A stretch of 64,000 bases of DNA from Streptomyces sp. SID13726 (GCF_010548375.1 NZ_JAAGLY010000031.1:1-64000); one strand, 5' to 3'. Shown: positions 18,601 through 28,543, counted from the stretch's first letter. A program made the numbers and translations. The notes: generated by a model not told the origin, from the sequence alone.

Positions 18601-19416
18601 CTAGCCCGCCACGCGGCGGCCGGCGTCCTCGATACGGTCCGCGATGGAGCCGTTGATGACCTCGTCACCGACCTGCACCCGGATCCCGCCGAGGACCTCG
18701 GGGTCCACGTCGAGGTTGAGGTGCATCCGGCGGCCGTAGAGCTTCGCCAGGGCATCGCCCAGGCGCTGCTTCTGCCGGTCGCTCAGCGGAACCGCCGAGG
18801 TGACGACGGCCACCGTGCGGTCCCGGCGCTCGGCGGCGAGCTTGGACAGGGACTCGAGGCCCGACTCCAGGCTACGTCCCCGCGGCGCGGCCACAAGGCG
18901 CGTCACCAGACGCTCGGTGGTGGCGTCGGCACGGCCGCCGAGCAGGCTGCCGAGCAGCTCGCGCTTGGCGGAGCCGGTCGCGGTGCGGTTGGTCAGCGCG
19001 GCGCGCAGCTCGGTGTTCGAGGAGACGATCCGGCCGAACCGGAAGAGCTCGTCCTCGACGTTGTCGAGCTTGCCCCGCTGCTGTGCGGAGGTGAGGTCGG
19101 CGACGTTGGCCAGCTCCTCCAGCGCGTCCACCAGGTCGCGCGACTGCGACCAGCGGGAGCGCACCGTGCCGGCGACGAGGTCCGCGGCGGAACCGCTGAC
19201 CTGCGTGCCGATCAGGCGCTGGGCCAGTTCGGCCTTGGCCTCGCCGGCCTGCGCCGGGTCGGTCAGGACCCGACGCAGCGACACCTCGCGGTCGAGCAGC
19301 GCGGTGACGGCGGCCAGCTCGTCGGCGAGCGAGCCGGCGTCCACGGACGTGTTGTCCGTCAGCGCGTCGAGACGCTCGCGTGCGGCTGCCAGGGCCTCGC
19401 GGCTCGCTCCGTTCAT
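18601..19416 (-). CDS. atpH: F1Fo ATP synthase subunit delta
   Basis: This is the peripheral-stalk subunit that joins F1 to the b subunits. At 271 residues it is longer than the roughly 180 of E. coli, which is normal for actinobacteria. Typical regions are SREALAAARERLDAL at the N-terminus and the C-terminal domain VVTSAVPLSDRQKQRLGDALAKLYGRRMHLNLDVDPEVLGGIRVQVGDEVINGS, which is the OSCP signature. The ATG overlaps the TGA of atpF by 4 bp. Confidence 0.96.
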   Translation of the reverse strand: MNGASREALAAARERLDALTDNTSVDAGSLADELAAVTALLDREVSLRRVLTDPAQAGEAKAELAQRLIGTQVSGSAADLVAGTVRSRWSQSRDLVDALEELANVADLTSAQQRGKLDNVEDELFRFGRIVSSNTELRAALTNRTATGSAKRELLGSLLGGRADATTERLVTRLVAAPRGRSLESGLESLSKLAAERRDRTVAVVTSAVPLSDRQKQRLGDALAKLYGRRMHLNLDVDPEVLGGIRVQVGDEVINGSIADRIEDAGRRVAG

Positions 19417-19964
19417 CGCGCGGCCTCGGCCTTCTCCTCAAGGTCCTCAAGGAAGCGGTCGATCACGCGGCTCTGCCGGGCGTGGTCCTCGAGGGACTCG
19501 CCGACGAGCTTGCCGGCCAGGTCGGTGGCGAGCTTGCCGACGTCCTGGCGCAGCGCGGAGGAAGCGGCCTTGCGGTCCGCCTCGATCTGCGCGTGCCCGG
19601 CGGCGACGATCTCCTCGCGCTGCCGCTGGCCTTCCGCGCGCATCTCGGCGATGAGCGTGGCGCCCTGCTCCTGCGCCTCCTGGCGCAGCCGCGCGGCCTC
19701 GTGCCGGGCCTCGGCGAGCTGGGCCTTGTACTGCTCAAGGACGCTCTGGGCCTCGGTCTGGGCGGCCTCGGCCTTCTCGATACCGCCCTCGATGGCCTCG
19801 CGACGCTCTTCCAGAACCTTGTTGATGGTCGGGAGGAGCTTCTTGGCAAGGAAGCCGAAGACGATGACGAAGGCGATCAGGCCGATGACGAGCTCCGGCC
19901 ACGGCGGAATGAGGGGATTCTCCTTCTCACCCTCAGCCGCCAGGAAAACCAGGGCGGTGTTCAC
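19413..19964 (-). CDS. atpF: F1Fo ATP synthase subunit b
   Basis: The 183-residue peripheral-stalk subunit has one membrane helix near residues 24-44 (PELVIGLIAFVIVFGFLAKKLLP). A long charged, Ala/Glu/Arg-rich helix then runs to the C-terminus, as needed for the b-dimer coiled coil. The start is GTG at 19964 with AAAGG upstream. Its stop overlaps atpH (ATGA). Confidence 0.96.
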   Translation of the reverse strand: MNTALVFLAAEGEKENPLIPPWPELVIGLIAFVIVFGFLAKKLLPTINKVLEERREAIEGGIEKAEAAQTEAQSVLEQYKAQLAEARHEAARLRQEAQEQGATLIAEMRAEGQRQREEIVAAGHAQIEADRKAASSALRQDVGKLATDLAGKLVGESLEDHARQSRVIDRFLEDLEEKAEAAR

Positions 19965-20003
19965 ATCAATGCCTTTCGTCGGGGTCGGTCGTCAGGGTTC
20001 GTC

Positions 20004-20234
20004 TTAGTAGACGAACGGCATGACCAGACCGATGAGGGCGAGCGCCTCACAGAAGGCGAAGCCGAGGATCTGGTTGGCGCGGATGAGGCCGGCAGCCTCG
20101 GGCTGGCGGGCGAGAGCCTGCGTACCGTTACCGAAGATGATGCCGACGCCGACGCCCGGGCCGATCGCGGCGAGGCCGTAACCGATGGAGCCGAGGTTGC
20201 CTTCGACCGCAGCGAGGGTCTGGAGAGCGGACAT
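20004..20234 (-). CDS. atpE: F1Fo ATP synthase subunit c
   Basis: This 76-residue hairpin of two membrane helices forms the proton-carrying ring. The first helix contains the Gly-rich IGPGVGVGIIFGNG and the polar loop has ARQPE. The second helix contains FAFCEALALIGLV, with the proton-binding Glu63. GAAGGAAG lies upstream of the ATG. Length and motifs are standard for Streptomyces. Confidence 0.97.
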   Translation of the reverse strand: MSALQTLAAVEGNLGSIGYGLAAIGPGVGVGIIFGNGTQALARQPEAAGLIRANQILGFAFCEALALIGLVMPFVY

Positions 20235-20310
20235 GCCGGTTCTTCCTTCTCTTTACAGTGACCGGTGGGGGTTGGCCACCGGATGTCTCTAGGGGGTGGC
20301 TGGGCGGTGC

Positions 20311-21135
20311 TCAGTGGTGCTCGGCGAGCGCGCCCTGGATGAAGGTGCAGGTCAGGAGGACGAAGACGTACGCCTGCACTGCCTGGATGAAGAGCTCGAA
20401 GGCCGTCATGATGATGACCATCACGAACGAGACGGCGGAGTACGCGATGCCGATGCCGTTCAGCATGTACCAGCTGGCGATCGTGAAGAGCAGCAGCAGG
20501 GTGTGACCGGCGAACATGTTCGCGAAGAGTCGCACCGCGTGCGTGAACGGACGGACGATCAGGTTCGAGAAGAACTCGATGGTCATCGCCAGCGGGAGCA
20601 CCGGGCCGAGCGACTTGTCGTAGCCGGTGAAGTTCTTGAAGGCGCCGACGAATCCGTGCCGCTTGAAGGTCAGCGAGACCCACGTGATGTACACGAGCGC
20701 GGCCAGGACGGCCGGGTAGGCGATGATCGACGTCACCGGGAACTGGGCGACGGGGATGATCGACCAGAGGTTCATCACCCAGATGAAGAAGAACAGCGTG
20801 ACGGCGAGCGGTACGTACTTCTCGCCTTCCTTCTTGCCGATGGTCTCGTAGACGATGCCTCGGCGGATGAAGTCGTAGCCGGCCTCGGCGACCATCTGGA
20901 GCTTGCCGGGCACGACCTTCGGGCGGGCGAACGCGGCCCAGAAGAAGCCCACGATGATGACCGAGCCGAGCAGGGCCAGCAGCATCGGCTTGTTGAAGTA
21001 GAGGCCGTTGCCGTCGGCGTCGCCCCACAGGGGCTCGAACATGAACGAGTGCAGGCCCGGAGCCGGGAAGCCACACCCGTCGAACAGGTGACAGCTCGTG
21101 TCGAAAGCGAGCGTCTGCGTCGGGTCAGCACTCAC
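20311..21135 (-). CDS. atpB: F1Fo ATP synthase subunit a
   Basis: The 274-residue stator membrane protein forms the proton half-channels. It has five to six helices. The essential Arg is in RPFTHAVRLFANMFAGHTLLLL, and the last helix is FELFIQAVQAYVFVLLTC. The GTG at 21135, with GAAGGAG upstream, starts the family sequence (SADPTQTLAFDTSCHLFDGCGF). An in-frame ATG twelve codons earlier is less likely. Confidence 0.95.
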   Translation of the reverse strand: MSADPTQTLAFDTSCHLFDGCGFPAPGLHSFMFEPLWGDADGNGLYFNKPMLLALLGSVIIVGFFWAAFARPKVVPGKLQMVAEAGYDFIRRGIVYETIGKKEGEKYVPLAVTLFFFIWVMNLWSIIPVAQFPVTSIIAYPAVLAALVYITWVSLTFKRHGFVGAFKNFTGYDKSLGPVLPLAMTIEFFSNLIVRPFTHAVRLFANMFAGHTLLLLFTIASWYMLNGIGIAYSAVSFVMVIIMTAFELFIQAVQAYVFVLLTCTFIQGALAEHH

Positions 21136-21360
21136 CGCGGGCTCCTTCGTCGTGGCGCATAGGTACGGCAACCTCGTTGTGTCGGCGCGGCATCAGGCCG
21201 CGGTTCGGCACGGGACTGGTGTAACGGATGTGGGGGCGGCTGGGGGGCATCACGCCTCGCGTTCGAGCAGGCGTCAGCTCGGATGCCCGCGCCCGCGATG
21301 CCGCAGTTGGCACCGGACGATAGCAGGGTCTCTCAGTCGCATTTATCCCGGCCCTACCTC

Positions 21361-21792
21361 TCACGACGAGTGCCCCGTTTTTTCGGACTTGGTGCCCGAA
21401 TCGGGTTCGACGTAGAGGATCTTGGACTTCATGTGGGCGCGGGTCTGTGCGGCGATCCACGTGAGGGTGCCGACGACCAGCGTGAGAGCGAAAGCCTTGG
21501 GGTGGAACAACGTCGTGTTCTTGAAGGCCGCGACGAAGACGAACAGCAGCAGGATCTGAGCCGCGTAGAGCATCAGGCCCATCGCCTGGAAGAGGTGCGG
21601 AAGCGATTTGGCAGTGCGCTGCAGGACGTAGAGGCCGATTCCCATGAAGAGGACGACGATCAGCGTCGCCACACCCGCCCCGATCGCGCCCTTGCCACCG
21701 ACCACCACACCACTGACGACGGCGGCGATCGCGCCGACGGCAGCCGTGGGCACGGCGGCCTGAGCCAGGATCCGGACGTCGTTGGACGGCAT
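21361..21792 (-). CDS. atpI: AtpI-type membrane protein of the ATP synthase operon
   Basis: The 143-residue protein has four hydrophobic helices, near residues 14-32, 36-56, 68-90 and 98-118, and a charged C-terminal tail. It occupies the first position of the atp operon, where actinobacteria carry an AtpI/Atp-I-like assembly protein. Family members are implicated in c-ring assembly and magnesium or charge handling. ATG 21792 with GGAG upstream is preferred, although ATG 21831 is also in frame. Confidence 0.8.
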   Translation of the reverse strand: MPSNDVRILAQAAVPTAAVGAIAAVVSGVVVGGKGAIGAGVATLIVVLFMGIGLYVLQRTAKSLPHLFQAMGLMLYAAQILLLFVFVAAFKNTTLFHPKAFALTLVVGTLTWIAAQTRAHMKSKILYVEPDSGTKSEKTGHSS

Positions 21793-22099
21793 GGCGGCAA
21801 CTCCGCTTTCAAAGGGGGGGTGTGTCGTCATGGACGAGCGTAGTCCCGGGATGAGAGTGACCCTCACGCCAATGGACCGTCGCACTACGGTCCTTCGGCT
21901 CTGTCCCGGGTTCTCGTGAACCGTATCACAAACTATTTGATGCGGTCTTTACCTAGAAGGTGTGCCTGCTGTCACACATGAGAGTGAAGGTGCGCGTCTG
22001 TGCAGAATCACGGTCGACTTGTCTGGTATTAGGGCGCTTTGACGCCTCGGCAGAGTCCCACGCGTTGGCAATGCTTTAGTCAGATTCTTACCTTGGACG

Positions 22100-23413
22100 T
22101 CAGCGCGACGTTTCGGCTTTGCGCCTCTCCGGGACGCGCGAACGAGCGCCCAGAGCGGTCGCGCCGTTGACCCCGGCCACCCCGACCGCGACCGGGGTGC
22201 GCTGCTCGGCCTCCGCCGGCTCCATGGGTCCCGCGAGCACGGGCCGTCGCCGCCGATACCGCGGCGGCACAAACCGCTGAGCCCACATCGGCGCCCGCGG
22301 AGTGAAGCGCGGCAGCAGGAGCAGGACGAGCCCGATCGCGCTGAGGATCACCACGCCGAGCACGATCCACATGGACGCGGAGTTCACGGAGTACGCGAGC
22401 GAGCCGAAGGCGATCAGCGCGGCCCAGAAGTACATGATCCACACGGCCCGGCTGTGCGAGTGCCCGACCTCCAGGAGCCGGTGGTGCAGATGGCCCCGGT
22501 CGGCGGCGAACGGCGACTGGCCGCGCCAGGTGCGGCGCACGATCGCCAGGATCAGGTCGGCGGCCGGCACCGCGATGATCGTCAGCGGCAGCAGCAGCGG
22601 GATGTAGACCGGGACCGTCTGGTGCACGGCCGCCTTCTCGGACCCGGCGAACAGCTTCAGCGCGTCCGGGTCGATCTGCCCGGTGATGGAGATCGCGCCC
22701 GCGGCCAGCACCAGGCCGATGAGCATCGAGCCGGAGTCGCCCATGAAGATCCGCGCCGGGTGCATGTTGTGCGGCAGGAAGCCCAGGCACATGCCCATCA
22801 GGATCGCCGAGAACAGCGTGGCCGGAGCCGCCGCCTCGATGCCGTACGAGTACCAGATCCGGTAGGCGTACAGGAAGAACGCCGCCGCCGCGATGCCCAC
22901 CATGCCGGCCGCGAGACCGTCGAGGCCGTCGACGAAGTTCACCGCGTTGATGGTGATGACGACGAGCGCCACCGTCAGCAGGGTGCCCTGCCACTGGGTC
23001 AGCGCGACCGAGCCGACGCTCGGGATGGGCAGCCACAGGATCGTCAGACCCTGCATGACCATCACGCCGGCGGCGATCATCTGCCCGCCCAGCTTGATCA
23101 GGGCGTCGATCTCGAACTTGTCGTCCAGGACACCGATCAGCCAGATCAGGGCGGCGCCGGACAGCAGCGCGCGAGGTTCGTTCGACTTCTCGAAGACCTC
23201 GCTGAGGTTCGTCAGGTGGTCGGCGACCAGAAGGCCCGCGCACAGTCCGAAGAACATGGCGATCCCGCCGAGTCGCGGAGTCGGTTCCCGGTGCACGTCA
23301 CGGGCCCGGATCTCCGGCATCGCTCCGGCCACGATCGCGAACTTCCGTACCGGCCCTGTCAGCAGATACGTCACCGCGGCCGTGATGCAGAGCGTCAGCA
23401 GGTATTCACGCAC
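22100..23413 (-). CDS. wecA: MraY/WecA-family undecaprenyl/decaprenyl-phosphate GlcNAc-1-phosphate transferase
   Basis: The 437-residue polytopic membrane enzyme has about ten helices and transfers a sugar-1-phosphate to a polyprenyl phosphate, the first step of a wall glycopolymer. Signatures are RDVHREPTPRLGGIAMF, the Asp-rich WLIGVLDDKFEIDALIKLGGQ, NAVNFVDGLDGLAAG and the cytosolic HLHHRLLEVGHSHSRAV. The start is GTG 23413 with GGGGA six bases upstream. It is upstream of atpI on the same strand across about 300 bp. It might serve the LCP ligase about 6 kb away, which attaches such polymers. Confidence 0.9.
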   Translation of the reverse strand: MREYLLTLCITAAVTYLLTGPVRKFAIVAGAMPEIRARDVHREPTPRLGGIAMFFGLCAGLLVADHLTNLSEVFEKSNEPRALLSGAALIWLIGVLDDKFEIDALIKLGGQMIAAGVMVMQGLTILWLPIPSVGSVALTQWQGTLLTVALVVITINAVNFVDGLDGLAAGMVGIAAAAFFLYAYRIWYSYGIEAAAPATLFSAILMGMCLGFLPHNMHPARIFMGDSGSMLIGLVLAAGAISITGQIDPDALKLFAGSEKAAVHQTVPVYIPLLLPLTIIAVPAADLILAIVRRTWRGQSPFAADRGHLHHRLLEVGHSHSRAVWIMYFWAALIAFGSLAYSVNSASMWIVLGVVILSAIGLVLLLLPRFTPRAPMWAQRFVPPRYRRRRPVLAGPMEPAEAEQRTPVAVGVAGVNGATALGARSRVPERRKAETSR

Positions 23414-23542
23414 GGGCTTCCCCACAGGTCTCGCTGGCCATCTCAGCACCACACCCTAGCGACGCTCGCATATGGTTGTGGACTTCCGGGTAGAGCCGAT
23501 GGTTGCACGTGTGGCTGTGCACCCTGGTGCGACTACCCCCGC

Positions 23543-24784
23543 TCAGGCCGGATACGGCGGAAATCCGCCGACGAGATCCCGTACTTCTTCACGAGCCTTC
23601 GTGGTCTCCGCCTCACCGCGGATCACCCCTGCGAGCAGGGCGGCGATCCTCGCCATCTGCTCCTCGGTCATGCCCTGGGTGGTGACGGCGGCCGTGCCCA
23701 GGCGCAGGCCGCGGGTCTCCGTGTGCGGCAGCGCACAGCAGTCGAGGACCATTCCGGCGGCCGCGAGCCGTCCGCGCGCGGTGCGTCCGTCGACGCCGAG
23801 GGGCGCGGGGTCGACCGTGACGAGGTGGGTGTCGGTGCCGCCGGTGGTGACGACGAACCCCTCCCCGGCCAGCCCGGCGGCCAGCACCTTCGCGTTGGCG
23901 ACCACCTGATGGGCGTACGCGGTGAAGGCCGGTGCCGCCGCCTCGCCGAACGCGACCGCCTTCGCCGCGACGGTGTGCATCTGGGCGCCGCCCTGGGTGA
24001 ACGGGAAGACCGCGCGGTCGATCCGCTCGGCCAGCTCCGCGCCGCACAGGATCATGCCGCCGCGGGGGCCGCGCAGCACCTTGTGCGTGGTGGCGCAGAC
24101 GACGTCGGCGTACGGCACCGGGCTGGGCGCCGCTCCCCCGGCGACGAGCCCGATGGGGTGGGCGGCATCCGCGATGAGATACGCGCCCACCTCGTCCGCC
24201 ACCTCCCTGAAGAAGGCGTGGTCGATGTGGCGGGGGTAGGCGATGGAGCCGCACACGATCGCCTTGGGCCGGTGGCTGCGGGCCAGCGTGCGCACCTGGT
24301 CGTGGTCGATGAGCCCGGTCTCGGCGTCGACGCCGTAGGGGACGAAGTCGAACCAGCGGCCGGAGAAGTTGGCGGGCGAGCCGTGGGTGAGGTGGCCGCC
24401 GTAGGGCAGGCCGAGGGCGAGGACGGTGTCGCCGGGGCGCAGCAGGGCCGCGTAGGCGGCGAGGACGGCGGAGGAGCCGGAGTGCGCCTGTACGTTGGCG
24501 TGCTCGGCGCCGAACAGGGCCTTGGCGCGGTCCACCGCGAGCCGCTCGGCGACGTCGACGATCTCGCAGCCGCCGTGGTGCCGGGCGCCCGGATAGCCCT
24601 CGGCGTACTTGTTGGCGAGCGGGGAGCCGAGGGCGGCCAGCACGGCGGGTGAGCAGAAGTTCTCGGCCGCGATCAGCTGGAGCGTCGACGACTGCCGCAG
24701 GAGCTCCCCCAGCAGGATCTCCGCCAGCTCGGGGTCCTGCCGCCGCAGGACGTCGGCGCTCTGGGGCGCGTGGGTGACCGACAT
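23543..24784 (-). CDS. glyA: Serine hydroxymethyltransferase
   Basis: This PLP enzyme converts serine and tetrahydrofolate to glycine and methylene-tetrahydrofolate. The 413-residue protein carries LQLIAAENFCSPAVLAALGSPLANKYAEGYPGARHHGG, VQAHSGSSAVLAAYAALL and the PLP-binding Lys in CATTHKVLRGPRGGMIL. ATG 24784 with GGAG seven bases upstream fits the usual start, and an in-frame ATG eleven codons earlier is possible. Streptomycetes usually have two copies, and this one belongs to the conserved rpmE-atp cluster. Confidence 0.93.
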   Translation of the reverse strand: MSVTHAPQSADVLRRQDPELAEILLGELLRQSSTLQLIAAENFCSPAVLAALGSPLANKYAEGYPGARHHGGCEIVDVAERLAVDRAKALFGAEHANVQAHSGSSAVLAAYAALLRPGDTVLALGLPYGGHLTHGSPANFSGRWFDFVPYGVDAETGLIDHDQVRTLARSHRPKAIVCGSIAYPRHIDHAFFREVADEVGAYLIADAAHPIGLVAGGAAPSPVPYADVVCATTHKVLRGPRGGMILCGAELAERIDRAVFPFTQGGAQMHTVAAKAVAFGEAAAPAFTAYAHQVVANAKVLAAGLAGEGFVVTTGGTDTHLVTVDPAPLGVDGRTARGRLAAAGMVLDCCALPHTETRGLRLGTAAVTTQGMTEEQMARIAALLAGVIRGEAETTKAREEVRDLVGGFPPYPA

Positions 24785-24853
24785 GGTGGACTCCGGGGCG
24801 TCGACGATGACGTACACCCAATGTAGGCCCGGGGCCGGTGGGGTGCTCGGTCG

Positions 24854-25525
24854 TTACGCCCTTGCAGCTACACCTGTGAGAGCGGTGACCACCGGGTCCA
24901 GCGCCTCGTTTATCTCGTCGCCGATCGAGCGGAAGAAGGTCAGGGGGGCGCCGTAGGGGTCGAAGACCTCGTCGGCCTCGGCGGTGGGGGCCAGGAGCCA
25001 CCCGCGTAGAGCCGCCGCGGCGCGGACCAGGGCCCTGGCCCGGATGATCAGGCCGTCCTCCAGCGGGGGCAGGGTCGCCGGGTCTATCGCCTTCACCAGG
25101 CGGGTGAACTCCTTCAGGGTGAAGGTGCGCAGGCCCGCCGAGTGGCCCATGGAGATGACCTGCTGGCGATGGTCGCGGGTGGCCGTCAGGACCAGGTCCG
25201 CCATGATCACGTGTTCGTCCAGCAGCTCCCGGCCCATGAACCCGGTGGCGTCCGCGCCGAAGTCGGCCAGCACGGTCTCCGCGTTGGCCTCCATGGGCGC
25301 GCCCTCGTGGCCCCAGGTCCCCGCGCTCTCCACGACGAGGCCGCCCCACAGCGGGTCGCCCAGCCGGTCCGCCAGGGCATGCCGGGTCAGCCGCTCGGTG
25401 ATCGGCGAGCGGCACACGTTGCCGGTGCTGACGTGGAGGATGCGGAAGCTGTCACGCGGGAGACCCGTGAAGGTCCGTGTCACTTCCCCGTCCCATATGC
25501 CACGCCCCGCGTCAGGGGCCGTCAA
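24854..25525 (-). CDS. Low-molecular-weight protein-tyrosine-phosphatase-like protein
   Basis: The 223-residue protein has the LMW-PTP fold: ILHVSTGNVCRSPITERL corresponds to the phosphate-binding loop, with downstream SAGTWGHEGAPMEANA and a late VFDPYG matching the general-acid DP(Y/F) region. The canonical loop is VC-x-GN-x-CRSP. Here the first Cys, the nucleophile, is Ser, while the second Cys and the Arg remain. An ordinary Cys-phosphate mechanism is therefore doubtful. The start is a TTG that overlaps the stop of the upstream gene by 4 bp. An internal GTG at 25483 is an alternative. Confidence 0.82.
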   Translation of the reverse strand: MTAPDAGRGIWDGEVTRTFTGLPRDSFRILHVSTGNVCRSPITERLTRHALADRLGDPLWGGLVVESAGTWGHEGAPMEANAETVLADFGADATGFMGRELLDEHVIMADLVLTATRDHRQQVISMGHSAGLRTFTLKEFTRLVKAIDPATLPPLEDGLIIRARALVRAAAALRGWLLAPTAEADEVFDPYGAPLTFFRSIGDEINEALDPVVTALTGVAARA

Positions 25526-26169
25526 TTCGCCACCTCGAGGTCGGGTACGACCTTCCTGAGCTCGTCGGCGGTGATCGCGCCCTCGCGCAGCAGCAGCGGC
25601 ACCTCACGGGTGACGTCGACGATCGAGGACGGCACGATGCCCGGGGTCGGACCGCCGTCGAGGTACACGGAGACCGAGTCGCCGAGCATCTCCTGGGCGG
25701 CGTCGCAGTCCTCCGGCGACGGGTGCCCGGTCAGGTTCGCCGACGACACGGCCATCGGGCCGACCTCGGTGAGCAGTTCGAGCGCGACGGGGTGCAGCGG
25801 CATGCGCACGGCGACCGTGCCCCGGGTGTCGCCCAGGTCCCACTGGAGGGACGGCTGGTGCTTGGCGACGAGCGTGAGCGCGCCCGGCCAGAACGCGTCG
25901 ACCAGTTCCCAGGCCAGCTCGGAGAAGTCCGTGACGAGACCGTGGAGGGTGTTCGGGGAGCCGATCAGCACGGGGGTGGGCATGTTGCGGCCCCGGCCCT
26001 TGGCCTCCAGGAGGTCCTGGACGGCCTCCGAGGAGAACGCGTCGGCGCCGATGCCGTAGACCGTGTCGGTCGGGAGGACCACGAGCTCGCCACGGCGGAC
26101 GGCGGACGCGGCTTCGCGCAGACCGGTCGTGCGGTCGGTCGCGTCGTTGGTGTCGTATCGCCGAGCCAT
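25522..26169 (-). CDS. tsaC: L-threonylcarbamoyladenylate synthase (Sua5/YwlC/YrdC)
   Basis: The enzyme makes threonylcarbamoyl-AMP, the first step of the universal tRNA t6A modification. The 215-residue protein has the YrdC fold: RRGELVVLPTDTVYGIGADAF, the KGRGRNMPTPVLIGSP loop and TVAVRMPLHPVALELLTEVGPMAVSSANLTGHPSP. GAGGAGG lies upstream of the ATG. It is co-directional with prmC (52-bp gap) and overlaps the next gene by 4 bp. This order (prfA, prmC, sua5-type) is widely conserved. Confidence 0.93.
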   Translation of the reverse strand: MARRYDTNDATDRTTGLREAASAVRRGELVVLPTDTVYGIGADAFSSEAVQDLLEAKGRGRNMPTPVLIGSPNTLHGLVTDFSELAWELVDAFWPGALTLVAKHQPSLQWDLGDTRGTVAVRMPLHPVALELLTEVGPMAVSSANLTGHPSPEDCDAAQEMLGDSVSVYLDGGPTPGIVPSSIVDVTREVPLLLREGAITADELRKVVPDLEVAN

Positions 26170-26221
26170 GTCTAGCGGGCCTCCTCGTACACGTACTGCT
26201 TCGAAGTCTTCGGGAAGTGGC

Positions 26222-27103
26222 TCACGGCATCGCCTTGCGGGCCGTCGCGAACCGGGGGCGGTTGTTGAGGTCCGGGTGGTCGGCCGCGTCGGCCCAGCCC
26301 CGCTCCTCGGTGAAGATCCACGGCACCTGGCCGCCCTGGGTGTCGGCGTGCTCGATGACGACGACGCCGCCGGGGCGCAGGAGCCGGTGTGCGGTGCGTT
26401 CCAGACCGCGGATGAGGTCGAGGCCGTCCTCGCCGGAGAACAGGGCGAGTTCGGGGTCGTAGTCCCGGGCCTCGATGGCGACGTACTCCCACTCGGTGAG
26501 CGGGATGTAGGGCGGGTTGGAGATCACCAGGTCGACATGGCCGTCGAGGTCGGGGAAGGCGTCCAGGGCGTTGCCCTGACGCAGGTCCACCCGGGAGCCC
26601 TCGACGTTCTTACGGGTCCACCTGAGCGCTTCCTCGGACAGTTCCACGGCGTGCACGCGGGAGCGCGGGACCTCCTGGGCGAGGGCGAGCGCGATGGCGC
26701 CGGAGCCGGTGCACAGGTCGACGATGCGGGGCTCGACGACGTCCATCGCGCGCACCGCGTCTATGGCCCAGCCGACCACGGACTCGGTCTCGGGCCGCGG
26801 CACGAACACCCCGGGGCCCACCTGGAGTTCGAGGTAGCGGAAGTAGGCGAGCCCGGTGATGTGCTGGAGCGGCTCGCGCTGCTCACGGCGCGCGATGACC
26901 TCCCAGTACCGGGCGTCGAAGTCCGCGTCCTTCACGGAGTGCAGCTCGCCCCGCTTCACGCCGTGCACGAACGCGGCGAGCTCCTCCGCGTCGTTGCGCG
27001 GCGAGGGCACGCCGGCGTCGGCCAGCCGCTGGGTGGCCTGGGCCACCTCTGCGAGCAGCACGCCGCGGGGGTTTGGGGGTCGCCCCCCAAATGGTTGCAG
27101 CAC
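26222..27103 (-). CDS. prmC: Peptide chain release factor N5-glutamine methyltransferase
   Basis: PrmC methylates the GGQ glutamine of release factors. The 293-residue protein has an N-terminal helical domain and a SAM-binding Rossmann domain with VDLCTGSGAIALALA and the catalytic VISNPPYIP. The start is GTG 27103 with a perfect GGAGG seven bases upstream. The first dozen codons (LQPFGGRPPNPRG) are encoded by a GGGGGTCGCCCC-type hairpin repeat, so the N-terminus seems to have been replaced or extended by that repeat. The gap to prfA is 42 bp, and PrfA is its substrate. Confidence 0.94.
   Translation of the reverse strand: MLQPFGGRPPNPRGVLLAEVAQATQRLADAGVPSPRNDAEELAAFVHGVKRGELHSVKDADFDARYWEVIARREQREPLQHITGLAYFRYLELQVGPGVFVPRPETESVVGWAIDAVRAMDVVEPRIVDLCTGSGAIALALAQEVPRSRVHAVELSEEALRWTRKNVEGSRVDLRQGNALDAFPDLDGHVDLVISNPPYIPLTEWEYVAIEARDYDPELALFSGEDGLDLIRGLERTAHRLLRPGGVVVIEHADTQGGQVPWIFTEERGWADAADHPDLNNRPRFATARKAMP
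27072..27091. repeat. GC-hairpin dispersed repeat at the prmC start
   Basis: TTTGGGGG-tcg-CCCCCCAAA forms a near-perfect hairpin in the first codons of prmC. Related copies lie at 18514-18540 and 28641-28664, with a shorter one at 58388-58400. Confidence 0.7.
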
Positions 27104-27145
27104 GCAAGTCCTCCGTGTCGTACTCGGTCGTGCGTAGGTACCTCT

Positions 27146-28222
<1,077 letters not shown>

Positions 28223-28270
28223 CTCTGGCTCCTGTACTGCGGATAGCGGGGGAAGGCGGGCGACCAAAAA

Positions 28271-28313
28271 CGCCGGTCCCGGCGCACTCCGAGGAGTGCG
28301 GCGTGGACCGGCG
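28271..28313 (-). terminator. Hairpin between rpmE and prfA
   Basis: CGCCGGTCC (28271-28279) pairs with GGACCGGCG (28305-28313), and GCACTCC pairs with GGAGTGC inside. It lies just after the rpmE stop, with AAAAA on the plus strand (T5 in the transcript) at 28266-28270. Confidence 0.75.
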
Positions 28314-28324
28314 CTGGTGGCTCG

Positions 28325-28543
28325 CTACTTCTTGGCAGCAGCCTTGCCGAAGCGGGCCTCGAAGCGGGCCACACGGCCACCGGTGTCGAGGATCTTCTGC
28401 TTGCCCGTGTAGAACGGGTGGCACTCGGAGCAGACCTCGGCGCGGATGGTGCCGCTCTCGATCGTGCTACGGGTGGTGAACGACGCGCCACAGGTGCAGC
28501 TGACCTGCGTCTCGACGTACTCGGGGTGGATGTCGCGCTTCAA
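28325..28543 (-). CDS. rpmE: 50S ribosomal protein L31
   Basis: The 72-residue L31 is of the zinc-binding (C+) type, with CTC near residues 16-18 and CSEC near residues 38-41. It is the housekeeping form used when zinc is sufficient. The start is TTG with AGGAG upstream (AGGAGACACC-TTG). The Lys/Ala tail is usual in Streptomyces. It heads the prfA-prmC-sua5 gene string but has its own terminator. Confidence 0.95.
   Translation of the reverse strand: MKRDIHPEYVETQVSCTCGASFTTRSTIESGTIRAEVCSECHPFYTGKQKILDTGGRVARFEARFGKAAAKK

Noticed and set aside
16117..20007. 1,296-codon plus-strand open frame across atpG to atpF
   Set aside because: It is the antisense shadow of the atp genes in high-GC DNA, with no domain and unlikely composition.
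22454..24652. 732-codon plus-strand open frame opposite wecA and glyA
   Set aside because: It is antisense to two well-supported enzymes and has Arg/His-rich low-complexity content.
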